A stretch of 64,000 nt of DNA from Clostridia bacterium (GCA_017625095.1 JAGALQ010000025.1:1-64000); one strand, 5' to 3'. Positions 43,557 through 52,260 are shown, counted from the first letter of the stretch. The notes: a model not told the origin generated them from the letters alone. Numbers and translations are program-made.

Positions 43557-43559
43557 AAC

Positions 43560-44330
43560 TTATCCTCTGATATTAATCCGTTGAATGTCAACGGTTTTTC
43601 CGCTTTGTTTATCAATATCGAATATGCAGCCGCACAGCATACATTCACCGCTGTTATTTTCAAAGCGCGTCGGCATACCCGTTTTAAGTTTTGTGATGAT
43701 ATTCTGCGGTGCAACACCGAGCACACTCTGCACCGTGCCGACCATACCGAGGTCGGTTATATAACCCGTACCGTCGGGCAGAATCTGCTCATCCGCCGTC
43801 TGCACGTGGGTGTGAGTGCCGAAAACCGCGCTGACCCTGCCGTCTAAATAAAAACCGAGAGCACGCTTTTCACCTGTTGCCTCTGCGTGGAAATCAACAA
43901 GCTTTATGCGGCAGTCGCTTATCTCGTCAAGGCATCCGTCAACGGCAGTGAACGGATTGTCACCGTCCATAAATGCATTGCCCGCAAGGTTGATTACGCC
44001 TATTTTCACGCTGCCCATATCCGCAACGGCAACACCCTTGCCTGGGTTACCTGCATAATAGTTGGCAGGGCGTATTATATCGTGACAGCTGTCAAGCCGC
44101 TCATATATTTCACGGCGGCGGTAGACGTGATTGCCTGTTGTGATAAGGTCAACACCGCAGCTGAAAAGATAATCCGCCGAGTCGGGTGTTATACCGTTGC
44201 CTGCGGCTGAATTTTCACCGTTGGCAATGCAGAAGTCCACACCGTACTGCTTTTTTATTGTCGGCAGACGACAGCGGAGATATTCGCTTCCGGGTACACC
44301 GACAACGTCACCGATTGCAAGTATAACCAT
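43560..44330 (-). CDS. ymdB: YmdB-family metallophosphoesterase
   Basis: This 256-residue protein has the YmdB signature pattern: AIGDVVGVPG, CIANGENSAAGNGITP, ITTGNHVYRRREIY, VDFHAEATGEKRALGFYLDGRVSAVFGTHTHVQTADEQILP. Bacillus subtilis YmdB is a dimetal 2',3'-cyclic nucleotide phosphodiesterase that affects biofilm formation and sporulation. The GNHV motif instead of GNHD is expected for the family. GGGGAG precedes the ATG. It follows the subtilase gene by 10 bases and so shares its mRNA. Confidence 0.93.
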   Translation of the reverse strand: MVILAIGDVVGVPGSEYLRCRLPTIKKQYGVDFCIANGENSAAGNGITPDSADYLFSCGVDLITTGNHVYRRREIYERLDSCHDIIRPANYYAGNPGKGVAVADMGSVKIGVINLAGNAFMDGDNPFTAVDGCLDEISDCRIKLVDFHAEATGEKRALGFYLDGRVSAVFGTHTHVQTADEQILPDGTGYITDLGMVGTVQSVLGVAPQNIITKLKTGMPTRFENNSGECMLCGCIFDIDKQSGKTVDIQRINIRG

Positions 44331-44340
44331 TTGTTATCGG

Positions 44341-47300
44341 TCACTCCCCTGCTGTATAGTTATTGAATATCGAGTTTTCGTAAATTGCACTTTCCTGAAT
44401 GAGCATAGAATCACTTTCAGTGACTGCACCGTCACAGTCGGCATCGGCTGCGACAGTGTATGCATTCTGAGCTGTCTTAAGCAGACCTATCGCATACATT
44501 CTCGATAAGAACGCATCGTTTGCGTCAGCCTTGCCGTTGCCGTCAATATCACCGAGCACCACAACGGTATATACAACATCTTCACATCCGTCTTTGGAGA
44601 GCGTTACGGTAGAGCCTGTAGAATAAGTACCGCTGCTGTTTTGCTGATGAGTCACAGTATATCCGCCCGTAGCTTCAAGCGTATCAAAATAAAGTTCAAG
44701 ATATTCGGCAGTGCAAACAATATATTTATTTGCATTGTCTGCCACAACGGACGGATCCAGCGTTTCTATGGAAACCTTTGTTTCAAGTGCGGCAATCGCA
44801 TCAAGAATATCCTGAGCCATTTTATCGACTGCTGCCTGCTCATCGGAATATTTGCCGTAAACAACTGCTTTGACAGCCGCAGTAACACCGCTGAAGTCAA
44901 CGTAATTGTCGGGGTTGAGTGCTGCCGCCTGAGCCTTTGCTTCTTCAACTGCAGAGTAATCGGCAGGTACGCGCTCAACAAGCTTATCCATAGCATCAAT
45001 CAGTTCAAGATATTTTGCGTCAACTTCATCCTGCTGATATGCGTAGAGGTTATAATCAATACTGTCAATAACAGCCTGAACAATTTCATAGTTGGTGAAA
45101 TCCGCAGGGTCAAGGCTCTGTGCTGCTGCAACGATTCTGTTGAGCTGAGTGTAGTTTGCCTTACCGACCACGGTACGCAAAGCCGCCTCGGTAACAAGCT
45201 TCATGCTCATCATTCTGCCGTTACCTGTGAGAGGATGAACATCATAATAAACACCGTCGCTGCCTTTTTGCATATTTGAGTAATCGTATACAACGCACCT
45301 TGTATTTTCTTCGGCACAGATAAGATTCTTTACCTGAGTACCTGTAAAGTCGGGATTGATTGCAAAGCAGAGTGCCGCAACGGCTGTTACCTGCGGAGCT
45401 GCCTGCGACGTGCCGCTTGCTCTTCCGTACATAATGTTATAGGTTCCGCTTGAGTTCGCCTGTGGAGTGGTTGCACCGAATATGTTGTAGCCGGGAGCAT
45501 AAATATCAACTCTGCTGCCGGCATTGCTGAAGTATGCCATTTCAAACAGCAGACCGTTGGCATTGTTGCTCTGATTGGAGGCAGCACCTACAACGATAAT
45601 GCGATCATACACTTCATTTACCTTGGATGTGCTGAGTGCTCCGTAGCGTGTATTACGGCGTATAGAGCAGTAAAGACCGTTCTGCGTTGCATCAACGCTG
45701 CGGTATACGTTGACACCGAGTCTTGTGTCGATAACACCATTGCCGGCTGACTGCACTACAACAAATTCTTTGCCTGCATCGAGCAGTGAGGACATACCGA
45801 TCGCACACTGCTTGGCTGTACTGTAAAGATCTGATTCTGAGTATGGGTTTTCGTAAGGATTGAATGTGTCTGTCGGTGTAGGATTGAGACCGAGCGAAAG
45901 GTTGACTGCCGTTGCACCGTTGGTTACCTGACTGGAAACTGCACCTGTTATATAGCCGATTGTGTCAGAGCTTGCGCCGAAATTTGCGGCATAAATGTCT
46001 ACATCCCAAAGGATACCGCTCAGACCTTTGCCGTTATCCGGGGTTGCACCGATTGTACTTGCAACGTGTGTGCCGTGGAATTGACCGGCCTTTGTTTTGG
46101 CTACTGTTGAGAACACGTTGTCGCTCTGATAGCTGCCGGTGAATTTGATTGTGTCGAGCATATCCTCATGGTCGGTCATAACCGGACCGTCGATAATACC
46201 GGCTTTAGCAGTGGGGAAGAATTCGTCATACTTCCACGTGCTGTATGCCTGTATAGCTTCGGCGTGCCAATTGTAGCCGCCGGGAATATCTTCATTGACG
46301 GTTTCTTTATAGCTGGTGTTTACGTTCCACGGATCGTTTGTGGTGACGTTGATGTCAAGCGGCAGAATCTGCTCGATACCTGCACCGACAATCTCATCGT
46401 ATTTTTCAATCTCTTCACACTTTTTGTTGAGTGCATCAAGATTTTCCGCTTCAAATCTTGCCTGCACCATAGCTATATCGTTCACTTCACCGACACGCTC
46501 ACCACCGATTTCGGCAAGAATCTCATTGATTCTGTCGTCTGTCGTGTCGATTTTGAAATAGATGTTGATTATCTCTTTGACATACTTTATACCGTTTTCT
46601 TCGGCTTCTTCATCCTTTGTGCGCTGATATATTTCACCTGCGTCATAATGAATTTCCTGCGTGTACGTCTGTGTTTCACCGCTGTCGAGTGTTGCGGTAA
46701 AGGTAACAGTGTTATCGCCGTGCTTGAGTGAAAGATTATCAACACTCCAGTTACAGCCGCTCAGCACAGCATCGCCGCTTGAACCGACCTCAAAGCCATC
46801 AATACCACTGCGCACCTCGTAAGTAACGGAAGAAACAGTTGAATCAGCAATTGCAACACCGTTAAAATCGGCAACAGGGCGGTTTACTGTTTTGTCTTTG
46901 CCCGTATCACCATCGGATTCAAACTCAAAATAACTATCGTTTGCATCAGCCGCAGTATAGTTCACGGTAATGCTGACGGGATATGATTTATCACCGATTG
47001 TGATTACTTCTTCAAGCGTAAAGCTGCGTGCCTCGGCAACATTGACAGCCTGTGCGGCAAAAACACCCATAACGGGCATAAGCATTGTAAGAGCGAGCAT
47101 TAACGCCGCCGCTTTTTTATGCTTGCGTGCAAGCACAACAATAACCGCAACAATCACAACCGCTGCAATAACTGCCGCTATAACAGCTTTTTCGTTTGTC
47201 TTTTTGACAGCAACAGCTTCAACCGTTTGTGTTTCTCCATAGGTTATTACGGGAGAGCTTAACACATCAAAAACAAGCTCCGCTTCATATGTACTGTTTG

Positions 47301-47592
47301 CAGCAAGACTGCCGACGGGAAGAACACAGCCTTCGCCGTTTTTGTCTGCAACATCGCTTTTCAGCTCAAGTCCTTCAGGCACGGTGTAAACAATTTCTAT
47401 ACCGTTTACATCAAAGCTGTTTGAATTTTCGAGGTTGAGCGCAAGCGTTGCCGAGCTGTCAGAGACAGACGAATCGACAGAAAGTCCCAGTCCGTATTCA
47501 TTAGTGCTTTTCGCAGATGAAAAAAGGCAGAATGCTCCGCAGAGCATACAACATAAGACAAAGGCAAGCAGCCTCTTTGTTGCTTTTTTCAT
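44341..47592 (-). CDS. Secreted subtilisin-like serine protease (S8) with dockerin
   Basis: The ATG at 47592 has AGAGGTGG upstream and gives 1083 residues. Order: signal peptide (~1-27); Ig-like domain (~30-115); a membrane helix at ~135-153 and, after the basic ARKHKK, a second signal-like helix ending GVFAAQA (~160-180); beta domain; inhibitor/propeptide-like region (~330-400); S8 domain with D468 (GIIDGPV), H506 (QFHGTHVAS) and S729 (SGTSQAAP); helical FIVAR-like region (~800-950); dockerin with DIDGNGKADANDAFL and DADCDGAVTESD. GTSQAAP replaces the usual GTSMAAP. The paired inner helices would make a hairpin or an internal signal, which is odd for a secreted protease. It heads the ymdB-SBP-yloU-fakA-recG run. 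Confidence 0.88.
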   Translation of the reverse strand: MKKATKRLLAFVLCCMLCGAFCLFSSAKSTNEYGLGLSVDSSVSDSSATLALNLENSNSFDVNGIEIVYTVPEGLELKSDVADKNGEGCVLPVGSLAANSTYEAELVFDVLSSPVITYGETQTVEAVAVKKTNEKAVIAAVIAAVVIVAVIVVLARKHKKAAALMLALTMLMPVMGVFAAQAVNVAEARSFTLEEVITIGDKSYPVSITVNYTAADANDSYFEFESDGDTGKDKTVNRPVADFNGVAIADSTVSSVTYEVRSGIDGFEVGSSGDAVLSGCNWSVDNLSLKHGDNTVTFTATLDSGETQTYTQEIHYDAGEIYQRTKDEEAEENGIKYVKEIINIYFKIDTTDDRINEILAEIGGERVGEVNDIAMVQARFEAENLDALNKKCEEIEKYDEIVGAGIEQILPLDINVTTNDPWNVNTSYKETVNEDIPGGYNWHAEAIQAYSTWKYDEFFPTAKAGIIDGPVMTDHEDMLDTIKFTGSYQSDNVFSTVAKTKAGQFHGTHVASTIGATPDNGKGLSGILWDVDIYAANFGASSDTIGYITGAVSSQVTNGATAVNLSLGLNPTPTDTFNPYENPYSESDLYSTAKQCAIGMSSLLDAGKEFVVVQSAGNGVIDTRLGVNVYRSVDATQNGLYCSIRRNTRYGALSTSKVNEVYDRIIVVGAASNQSNNANGLLFEMAYFSNAGSRVDIYAPGYNIFGATTPQANSSGTYNIMYGRASGTSQAAPQVTAVAALCFAINPDFTGTQVKNLICAEENTRCVVYDYSNMQKGSDGVYYDVHPLTGNGRMMSMKLVTEAALRTVVGKANYTQLNRIVAAAQSLDPADFTNYEIVQAVIDSIDYNLYAYQQDEVDAKYLELIDAMDKLVERVPADYSAVEEAKAQAAALNPDNYVDFSGVTAAVKAVVYGKYSDEQAAVDKMAQDILDAIAALETKVSIETLDPSVVADNANKYIVCTAEYLELYFDTLEATGGYTVTHQQNSSGTYSTGSTVTLSKDGCEDVVYTVVVLGDIDGNGKADANDAFLSRMYAIGLLKTAQNAYTVAADADCDGAVTESDSMLIQESAIYENSIFNNYTAGE

Positions 47593-47631
47593 TTTTGACG
47601 CCACCTCTCCAATTTAAAATTAATCATCTAT

Positions 47632-47660
47632 ATTATACTGAAATAATTATAATATGTCAA
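47632..47660 (-). promoter_or_regulatory. Strong promoter of the protease-ymdB-recG operon
   Basis: On the minus strand, TTGACA (47655-47660), a 17-bp spacer and TATAAT (47632-47637), a full consensus. It is divergent from the promoter at 47722. Confidence 0.8.
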
Positions 47661-47721
47661 CTGCGGGTGTTTTGCATAAAAATTAACGTTATGTTAACTG
47701 CAATTGTATAGCTTAATTCAC

Positions 47722-47750
47722 TTGACATAAAACGAAATTTTTACTATACT
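47722..47750 (+). promoter_or_regulatory. Promoter of the OYE/FadH-like gene
   Basis: TTGACA (47722-47727), a 17-bp spacer and TATACT (47745-47750). Confidence 0.75.
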
Positions 47751-47804
47751 TTAAACTAGGAAAAAATGATATTCCAAAATCAGAAAAGGATGTGTGCATA
47801 AGCT

Positions 47805-49871
47805 ATGGATTCCAAGTATGAAGCATTATTTACCCCTTGGAAAATAGGCAATGTTGAAATCAAAAACAGAATCGTTATGTGCCCTATGGGCGGTACATCT
47901 CTCTTCGGCTGGTTTGAGCTCGGCGGTTGCCATTTTGACAAGGAAGCAGCAAAGCTCTTCCTCGAAAGAGCAAATAACAACGTCGGTCTTATCATCCCCG
48001 GTATCGCTCCCCTTCGTGATACGTTCTGGGGCAAATGGCTCTGGCAGAACCCCAAGATGTTTGAGGAACTCAAAGAGTTCATGGACGAAATTCACAAAAC
48101 AGGCGCAAAGCTGTTTGTTCAGCTTACAGCAGGTATGGGCCGTTCCTGGGCTATCACCGAGCTTGTTGCACCCCTTCACAAAAATAAATTCACACGTGCT
48201 CTTATAAAGCCGATTCTCGATACTTCACACGAGCTTGCTTCTCCCAGCCCGCAGAAGTCACGTTGGGCTCACGATATCGAGTGCCCCGAAATGACAAAAG
48301 AGCAGATCCACGAGATCATCGAAGCTTTCGCAAAGACAGCTAAGCTCTGCCGCGACGCAGGCGTTGACGGCGTTGAGGTTCACGCTGTTCACGAAGGCTA
48401 CCTTCTTGACCAGTTCGCAATTGAGTTCTTTAACAAGCGTACCGACGAATACGGCGGCAGCTTCGAGAACAGATACCGTTTTGCAGTTGAGGTTGTAAAG
48501 GCAATCAAGGAAGCTTGCGGCAACGATTACCCCGTATCACTCCGCTACTCCGTTGAGTCCAAGATGAAGGGCTTCTGCGAAGGCGCAATGCCCGGCGAGG
48601 ACTACAAAGAGGTCGGCCGTAATATGGAAGAATCCGAAAAGGCTGCAAAATACCTTCAGGATGCAGGATACGATATGCTCAACGCCGACAACGGCACATA
48701 CGACTCCTGGTACTGGGCACATCCGCCTATGTACATGCCTCAGAACTGTAACCTTGACGACGTTGCTCACATCAAGACCTGTGTTGACATTCCCGTTGTT
48801 TGTGCAGGCCGTATGGAGCCTGATGTCGGCGCACAGGCTGTTGCAGAAGGCAAGATTGACGGCGTAGGTGTTGCACGTCAGTTCCTTACAGACCCCGAAT
48901 GGATCACAAAGATTATCGAAGACAGAATTGAGGAAATCAAGCCCTGTATCTGCTGCCACAGCGGCTGCTTCAACTTCTCATCCTCAAAGGGTCACGCAAA
49001 CACACAGGATCTTCTCGATACAATGGGTCTTGCACGTTGCGCACTTAATCCCAAGACTATGCAGTCCAAGAAATATAAGATTGTACCTGCAAAGAAAAAG
49101 AAGAACATCGCTGTTATCGGCGGCGGTATCGGCGGTATGGAAGCTGCTATCGTCTGTGCACAGCGCGGTCATACAGTTACTCTTTACGAGAAGAGCGACG
49201 TTCTCGGCGGCGTATTCATTGCTGCTGCAGCTCCCGAGTTCAAAGAGAAGGACCGTGACCTTATTGCTTGGTACAACCGCGAAATCAGAAAGTACCCTGC
49301 AATCACAATCAAGATGAACACAGAGGTTAAGGATATCAATTCCCTCGGTGCAGACGAAGTTATCATAGCTACAGGCTCTGTTGCAAACAGAATCCCCGTC
49401 AAGGGCGCTGACGATTTCGGTATTCAGGCTGTTGATTACCTTCTCAAGAAGAAGGAAGTCGGCGAAAACGTTGTTGTTATCGGCGGCGGTCTTACAGGCT
49501 GTGAAATCGCATACGACCTCTATCTCCAGGGCAAGAAGCCCGTCATTGTCGAAATGATGGATGACCTTGTAGTAACACCCGGTGTCGCACTTGCAAACAC
49601 AAGCTTCCTCCGCGACTTCTTCAAGACAAACAAGGTTCCCACCTATCTTGAGACAAAGACAACCGAAATCCGCAAGGATGGCGTAACAATCGCAACAAAG
49701 GACGGCAAGACAGCTGATATTCCCGCTGACAGCGTAATCCTTTCAGTCGGTTACAAGCCCGCTCCCATCGCAGAAAAGAGCAAGCACGTCCACATCGTCG
49801 GCGATGCTTCCAAGGTCGGCAACCTCCGTACCGTTATCTGGCAGGCATGGGATGTTGCAATGAAGCTGTAA
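47805..49871 (+). CDS. OYE/FadH-like FMN-FAD-[4Fe-4S] enoate reductase
   Basis: This 688-residue enzyme has an N-terminal Old Yellow Enzyme TIM barrel binding FMN (IGNVEIKNRIVMCPMGG, VHAVHEGYLLDQF, RTDEYGGSFENRYRF, GVARQFLTDPEW). A [4Fe-4S] motif C-x2-C-x3-C near residues 381-388 follows. The C-terminal FAD/NAD(P) domain has IGGGIGGMEA (~441) and VIGGGLTGCEIA (~562). The build matches 2,4-dienoyl-CoA reductase and BaiCD/BaiH-type bile-acid enzymes, which reduce conjugated C=C bonds. The fourth cluster Cys appears after about 23 residues instead of the 11 of E. coli FadH. The substrate is unknown. It is a single-gene unit with its own promoter and terminator. Confidence 0.9.
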   Translation: MDSKYEALFTPWKIGNVEIKNRIVMCPMGGTSLFGWFELGGCHFDKEAAKLFLERANNNVGLIIPGIAPLRDTFWGKWLWQNPKMFEELKEFMDEIHKTGAKLFVQLTAGMGRSWAITELVAPLHKNKFTRALIKPILDTSHELASPSPQKSRWAHDIECPEMTKEQIHEIIEAFAKTAKLCRDAGVDGVEVHAVHEGYLLDQFAIEFFNKRTDEYGGSFENRYRFAVEVVKAIKEACGNDYPVSLRYSVESKMKGFCEGAMPGEDYKEVGRNMEESEKAAKYLQDAGYDMLNADNGTYDSWYWAHPPMYMPQNCNLDDVAHIKTCVDIPVVCAGRMEPDVGAQAVAEGKIDGVGVARQFLTDPEWITKIIEDRIEEIKPCICCHSGCFNFSSSKGHANTQDLLDTMGLARCALNPKTMQSKKYKIVPAKKKKNIAVIGGGIGGMEAAIVCAQRGHTVTLYEKSDVLGGVFIAAAAPEFKEKDRDLIAWYNREIRKYPAITIKMNTEVKDINSLGADEVIIATGSVANRIPVKGADDFGIQAVDYLLKKKEVGENVVVIGGGLTGCEIAYDLYLQGKKPVIVEMMDDLVVTPGVALANTSFLRDFFKTNKVPTYLETKTTEIRKDGVTIATKDGKTADIPADSVILSVGYKPAPIAEKSKHVHIVGDASKVGNLRTVIWQAWDVAMKL

Positions 49872-49888
49872 TACCCATAATATAAGCC

Positions 49889-49927
49889 AAGAGGTTTGCA
49901 GACAGCATCTGCAAACCTCTTATTTTT
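49889..49927 (+). terminator. Terminator of the OYE/FadH-like gene
   Basis: AAGAGGTTTGCAGA-cagca-TCTGCAAACCTCTT is followed by ATTTTTC. Confidence 0.85.
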
Positions 49928-49958
49928 CAATATAATGCTCATTTTTTTCTTTGCGCTA

Positions 49959-49987
49959 TTGAAAAATTGTGAATAATGTGTTACAAT
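49959..49987 (+). promoter_or_regulatory. Promoter of the small peptide/aconitase X unit
   Basis: TTGAAA (49959-49964), a 17-bp spacer and TACAAT (49982-49987) precede the small ORF at 50054. Confidence 0.6.
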
Positions 49988-50053
49988 CACTTATGCGGAT
50001 ATCTGTATCCGTGGAGAAAGAAACAAAAATCAATAAAAAAGGAGGTAAAAATA

Positions 50054-50164
50054 ATGTCTTTTGCAGAGTTTGTACAGGGTGTTCTTGGTTTCCTCGAGGA
50101 GATTAAAACATTCCTTTTCAATTTCGGCGAGTATGCTCAGATTTTCTTTGATCTGCTTCCGTAA
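50054..50164 (+). CDS. Small Phe-rich acidic peptide (36 aa)
   Basis: The strong site AAAAAAGGAGG stands eight bases before the ATG. The 36-residue product (MSFAEFVQGVLGFLEE ... FFDLLP) is rich in Phe (eight) and acidic residues, with one Lys. It could form one amphipathic helix lying on or in a membrane. It has its own promoter (49959) and precedes the aconitase X genes by 125 bases, with a stable hairpin (AGCCATATTAC/GTGATATGGCT, 50186-50213) between. No T-run follows the hairpin, so readthrough into acnX is likely. I know no family for it; a leader peptide, membrane peptide or small-protein partner are all open. Confidence 0.6.
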   Translation: MSFAEFVQGVLGFLEEIKTFLFNFGEYAQIFFDLLP

Positions 50165-50185
50165 TCATAAGACTTTCACATTCAC

Positions 50186-50213
50186 AGCCATATTACTTTC
50201 GGGTGATATGGCT
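50186..50213 (+). other. Stable intergenic hairpin before aconitase X
   Basis: An 11-bp stem with one T-G pair and a tttcgg loop. It lacks a T-tract and may be a processing or stability element that separates peptide and enzyme expression levels. Confidence 0.45.
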
Positions 50214-50289
50214 ATTATAAAGTTTATCTGCCGTAAACCGGCTTGAATATAGATAAATTTGATCCTTAACGAAAGGGGACATAAATAAA

Positions 50290-51576
50290 ATGAACTACAA
50301 AATGCAGCTCACACCCGATGAGATAGAAATTCTCAACGGCGCAAAGGGCGAAACAATGGCAAAGGTTATGAAAACCCTTGTTATGTACGGCGATGCTTTC
50401 GGCGCAACCAAGATGGTTCCCGTTGAGAGCAAGATGGGTCACCTTGTTACAAGCTTCGGCCTCAAGGTTATGAGCCCTGTTTACGACCTTATGGATCAGC
50501 TTATTGCCGGCGGTGCACTTTCTCAGCAGAAGTTCTCTGTTGACCCCAAGCCGCTTGATCCCAAGGTTCCCGCAAACTTCCTTCAGAAGCTTATCTTCAA
50601 CAAGTTTATGTACTCCAAGCAGGATGAGTACGATAAGCAGCTTGCAAAGCTCGGCCTTATCGACGACAAATCCTACACATGTACATGCTATATGGATGAG
50701 GTCGGCAACCTTCCCAAGAAGGGTGAAGTTCTCTCCTGGGCAGAGTCATCTGCTGTTGTTTACGCAAACTCCGTAATCGGCGCAAGATGTAACCGTAACT
50801 CCGGCATTATCGAGCTTTTCGGCTCAATTGTCGGCAAAGTTCCTTACTTCGGCCTTGTTACAGACGAGGGCAGAAAGGCAACATGGATTGTCGAAGTCAA
50901 GACAACCAAGAAGCCCGAAGCACAGATCCTCGGTTCTGCAATCGGTATGAAGGTTATGGAAGACGTTCCCTACATAAAGGGTCTTGACAAGTGGATCGGC
51001 ACAGAGCTTGACGGCGACACAAAGGCATACCTTAAGGATTTTGGTGCTGCTACAGCTTCCAACGGTGCTGTCGGCCTTTATCACATCGATAACCTTACTC
51101 CCGAAGCTGTTGAGCAGGGCGAAAGCCTTATCGCTGAGGGTGCTCAGGTTTACGTTGTTGACGATGCTGAGCTTGCAAGAGTTCAGGCCAACTACCCCAT
51201 CATGTGGAAAGACAAGAGCGCTGCACCGAAGCTCTGCTTCGTTGGTTGCCCCCACCTTTCACACGCACAGCTTATTGAGTGGACTGACAACGTTGTTGCA
51301 GGTCTCAAGAAGAACGGCCTCAAGAAGGTTACTGTTCCCACAGTATTCACAGCAGCTCCCGCTGTTGTTGAAGAGTTCAACAAAACTGCAAAGGCTAAGG
51401 AGCTTGAAGCAACAGGCGTTATTCTCAGCTACATCTGTCCGCTGATGTATATGAATAATCCGCTTTGCAAGAAGATGCCCGTCATCACAAACTCCAACAA
51501 GCTCAGAACTTATACAACTTCACGTTACTACAGAAGTGACGAGATTCTCAACATCATCACAGGAGGTAAAGCATAA
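50290..51576 (+). CDS. Aconitase X large (catalytic) subunit
   Basis: This 428-residue protein is of the DUF521/AcnX type: MQLTPDEIEILNGAKGETMAKVMKTLVMYGDAFGA, the YANSVIGARCNRNSG loop, CFVGCPHLSHAQL and a C-terminal KLRTYTTSRYYRSD. Conserved cysteines in CTCYMDE, GARCNR and GCPH could hold the iron-sulfur cluster. Known AcnX enzymes dehydrate cis-3-hydroxy-L-proline or mevalonate 5-phosphate; this one cannot be assigned between them or to a new substrate. Its stop overlaps the small-subunit start by one base. GAAAGGGG precedes the ATG. Confidence 0.9.
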   Translation: MNYKMQLTPDEIEILNGAKGETMAKVMKTLVMYGDAFGATKMVPVESKMGHLVTSFGLKVMSPVYDLMDQLIAGGALSQQKFSVDPKPLDPKVPANFLQKLIFNKFMYSKQDEYDKQLAKLGLIDDKSYTCTCYMDEVGNLPKKGEVLSWAESSAVVYANSVIGARCNRNSGIIELFGSIVGKVPYFGLVTDEGRKATWIVEVKTTKKPEAQILGSAIGMKVMEDVPYIKGLDKWIGTELDGDTKAYLKDFGAATASNGAVGLYHIDNLTPEAVEQGESLIAEGAQVYVVDDAELARVQANYPIMWKDKSAAPKLCFVGCPHLSHAQLIEWTDNVVAGLKKNGLKKVTVPTVFTAAPAVVEEFNKTAKAKELEATGVILSYICPLMYMNNPLCKKMPVITNSNKLRTYTTSRYYRSDEILNIITGGKA

Positions 51577-52016
51577 TGAAAAAGTTTAAAGGCCGTCCGG
51601 TTGTTCCGGGCACATGCTCCGCTCCTGCTCTCGTTTCTCATGGTGGCTTCAACACACTCGCTTCCTTCCAGAACGCTCTTCAGTTCGGCGATAAGGCTGC
51701 AAAGTGCGGCGACCAGAACAACAAGGATCTCTACCAGAAGCCCATGGTCGGCACAGCTCTTTGCCTGCCCCAGACTATCGGCTCCACAACAGGCGGTATG
51801 GTTCTCTACTGTGCAAAGGTTATGGAGAGAAACCCCGCTTGTATGCTCTTCTCAGAGCACATTGACTCACTTGCCTGCGCAGGTGCAGTTCTCGGTGCTG
51901 TATGGACAGATTCTCCCATGCCCGTTATCGATTGCCTTGGTGACGAGTTCCTCAACTATGTTAAGGATGGTATGAAGATCACAGTTGCTGAAGACGGTAC
52001 AGTAACAGTTGAATAA
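51576..52016 (+). CDS. Aconitase X small (swivelling) subunit
   Basis: This 146-residue DUF126-type swivel domain has GRPVVPGTCSAPALVSHGGFN at the N-terminus, and ALCLPQTIGSTTGG, HIDSLACAGAVLGA and MPVIDCLGDEFL further on. It closes over the active site of the large subunit; in many organisms both domains are one protein, here they are two overlapping genes (TAATG). AGGAGG lies in the large-subunit gene. A terminator follows. Confidence 0.9.
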   Translation: MKKFKGRPVVPGTCSAPALVSHGGFNTLASFQNALQFGDKAAKCGDQNNKDLYQKPMVGTALCLPQTIGSTTGGMVLYCAKVMERNPACMLFSEHIDSLACAGAVLGAVWTDSPMPVIDCLGDEFLNYVKDGMKITVAEDGTVTVE

Positions 52017-52037
52017 TTAAAAATCAACAAACAAATT

Positions 52038-52075
52038 AAGCGTCAGCCTGCACAAAACAGGTTGACGCTTTTTGT
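52038..52075 (+). terminator. Terminator of the aconitase X operon
   Basis: AAGCGTCAgCCTG pairs with CAGGtTGACGCTT around a 7-base loop, then TTTTG. Confidence 0.85.
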
Positions 52076-52159
52076 ATTATATACTGTATGCAAAATGACG
52101 AAAATTTCTAAACAAAACCTCACAAACTTTTTTAACCCGAAATTCAATTAAAATCGTTT

Positions 52160-52180
52160 ATTTTGCCATTTTGGCAAAAT
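52160..52180. promoter_or_regulatory. Perfect 21-bp palindrome, possible operator
   Basis: ATTTTGCCA-TTT-TGGCAAAAT lies alone in the 52017-52369 gap, about 130 bp upstream of the promoter at 52307. The gap otherwise contains a terminator, a second palindrome and the promoter. Confidence 0.4.
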
Positions 52181-52260
52181 CATTGGTCATAATGTACAAA
52201 TTCTAACGCCATTGTTCGTGTAATGTGTTGATTGCCTTATTTTCCGAGTTTTGAATTTGT

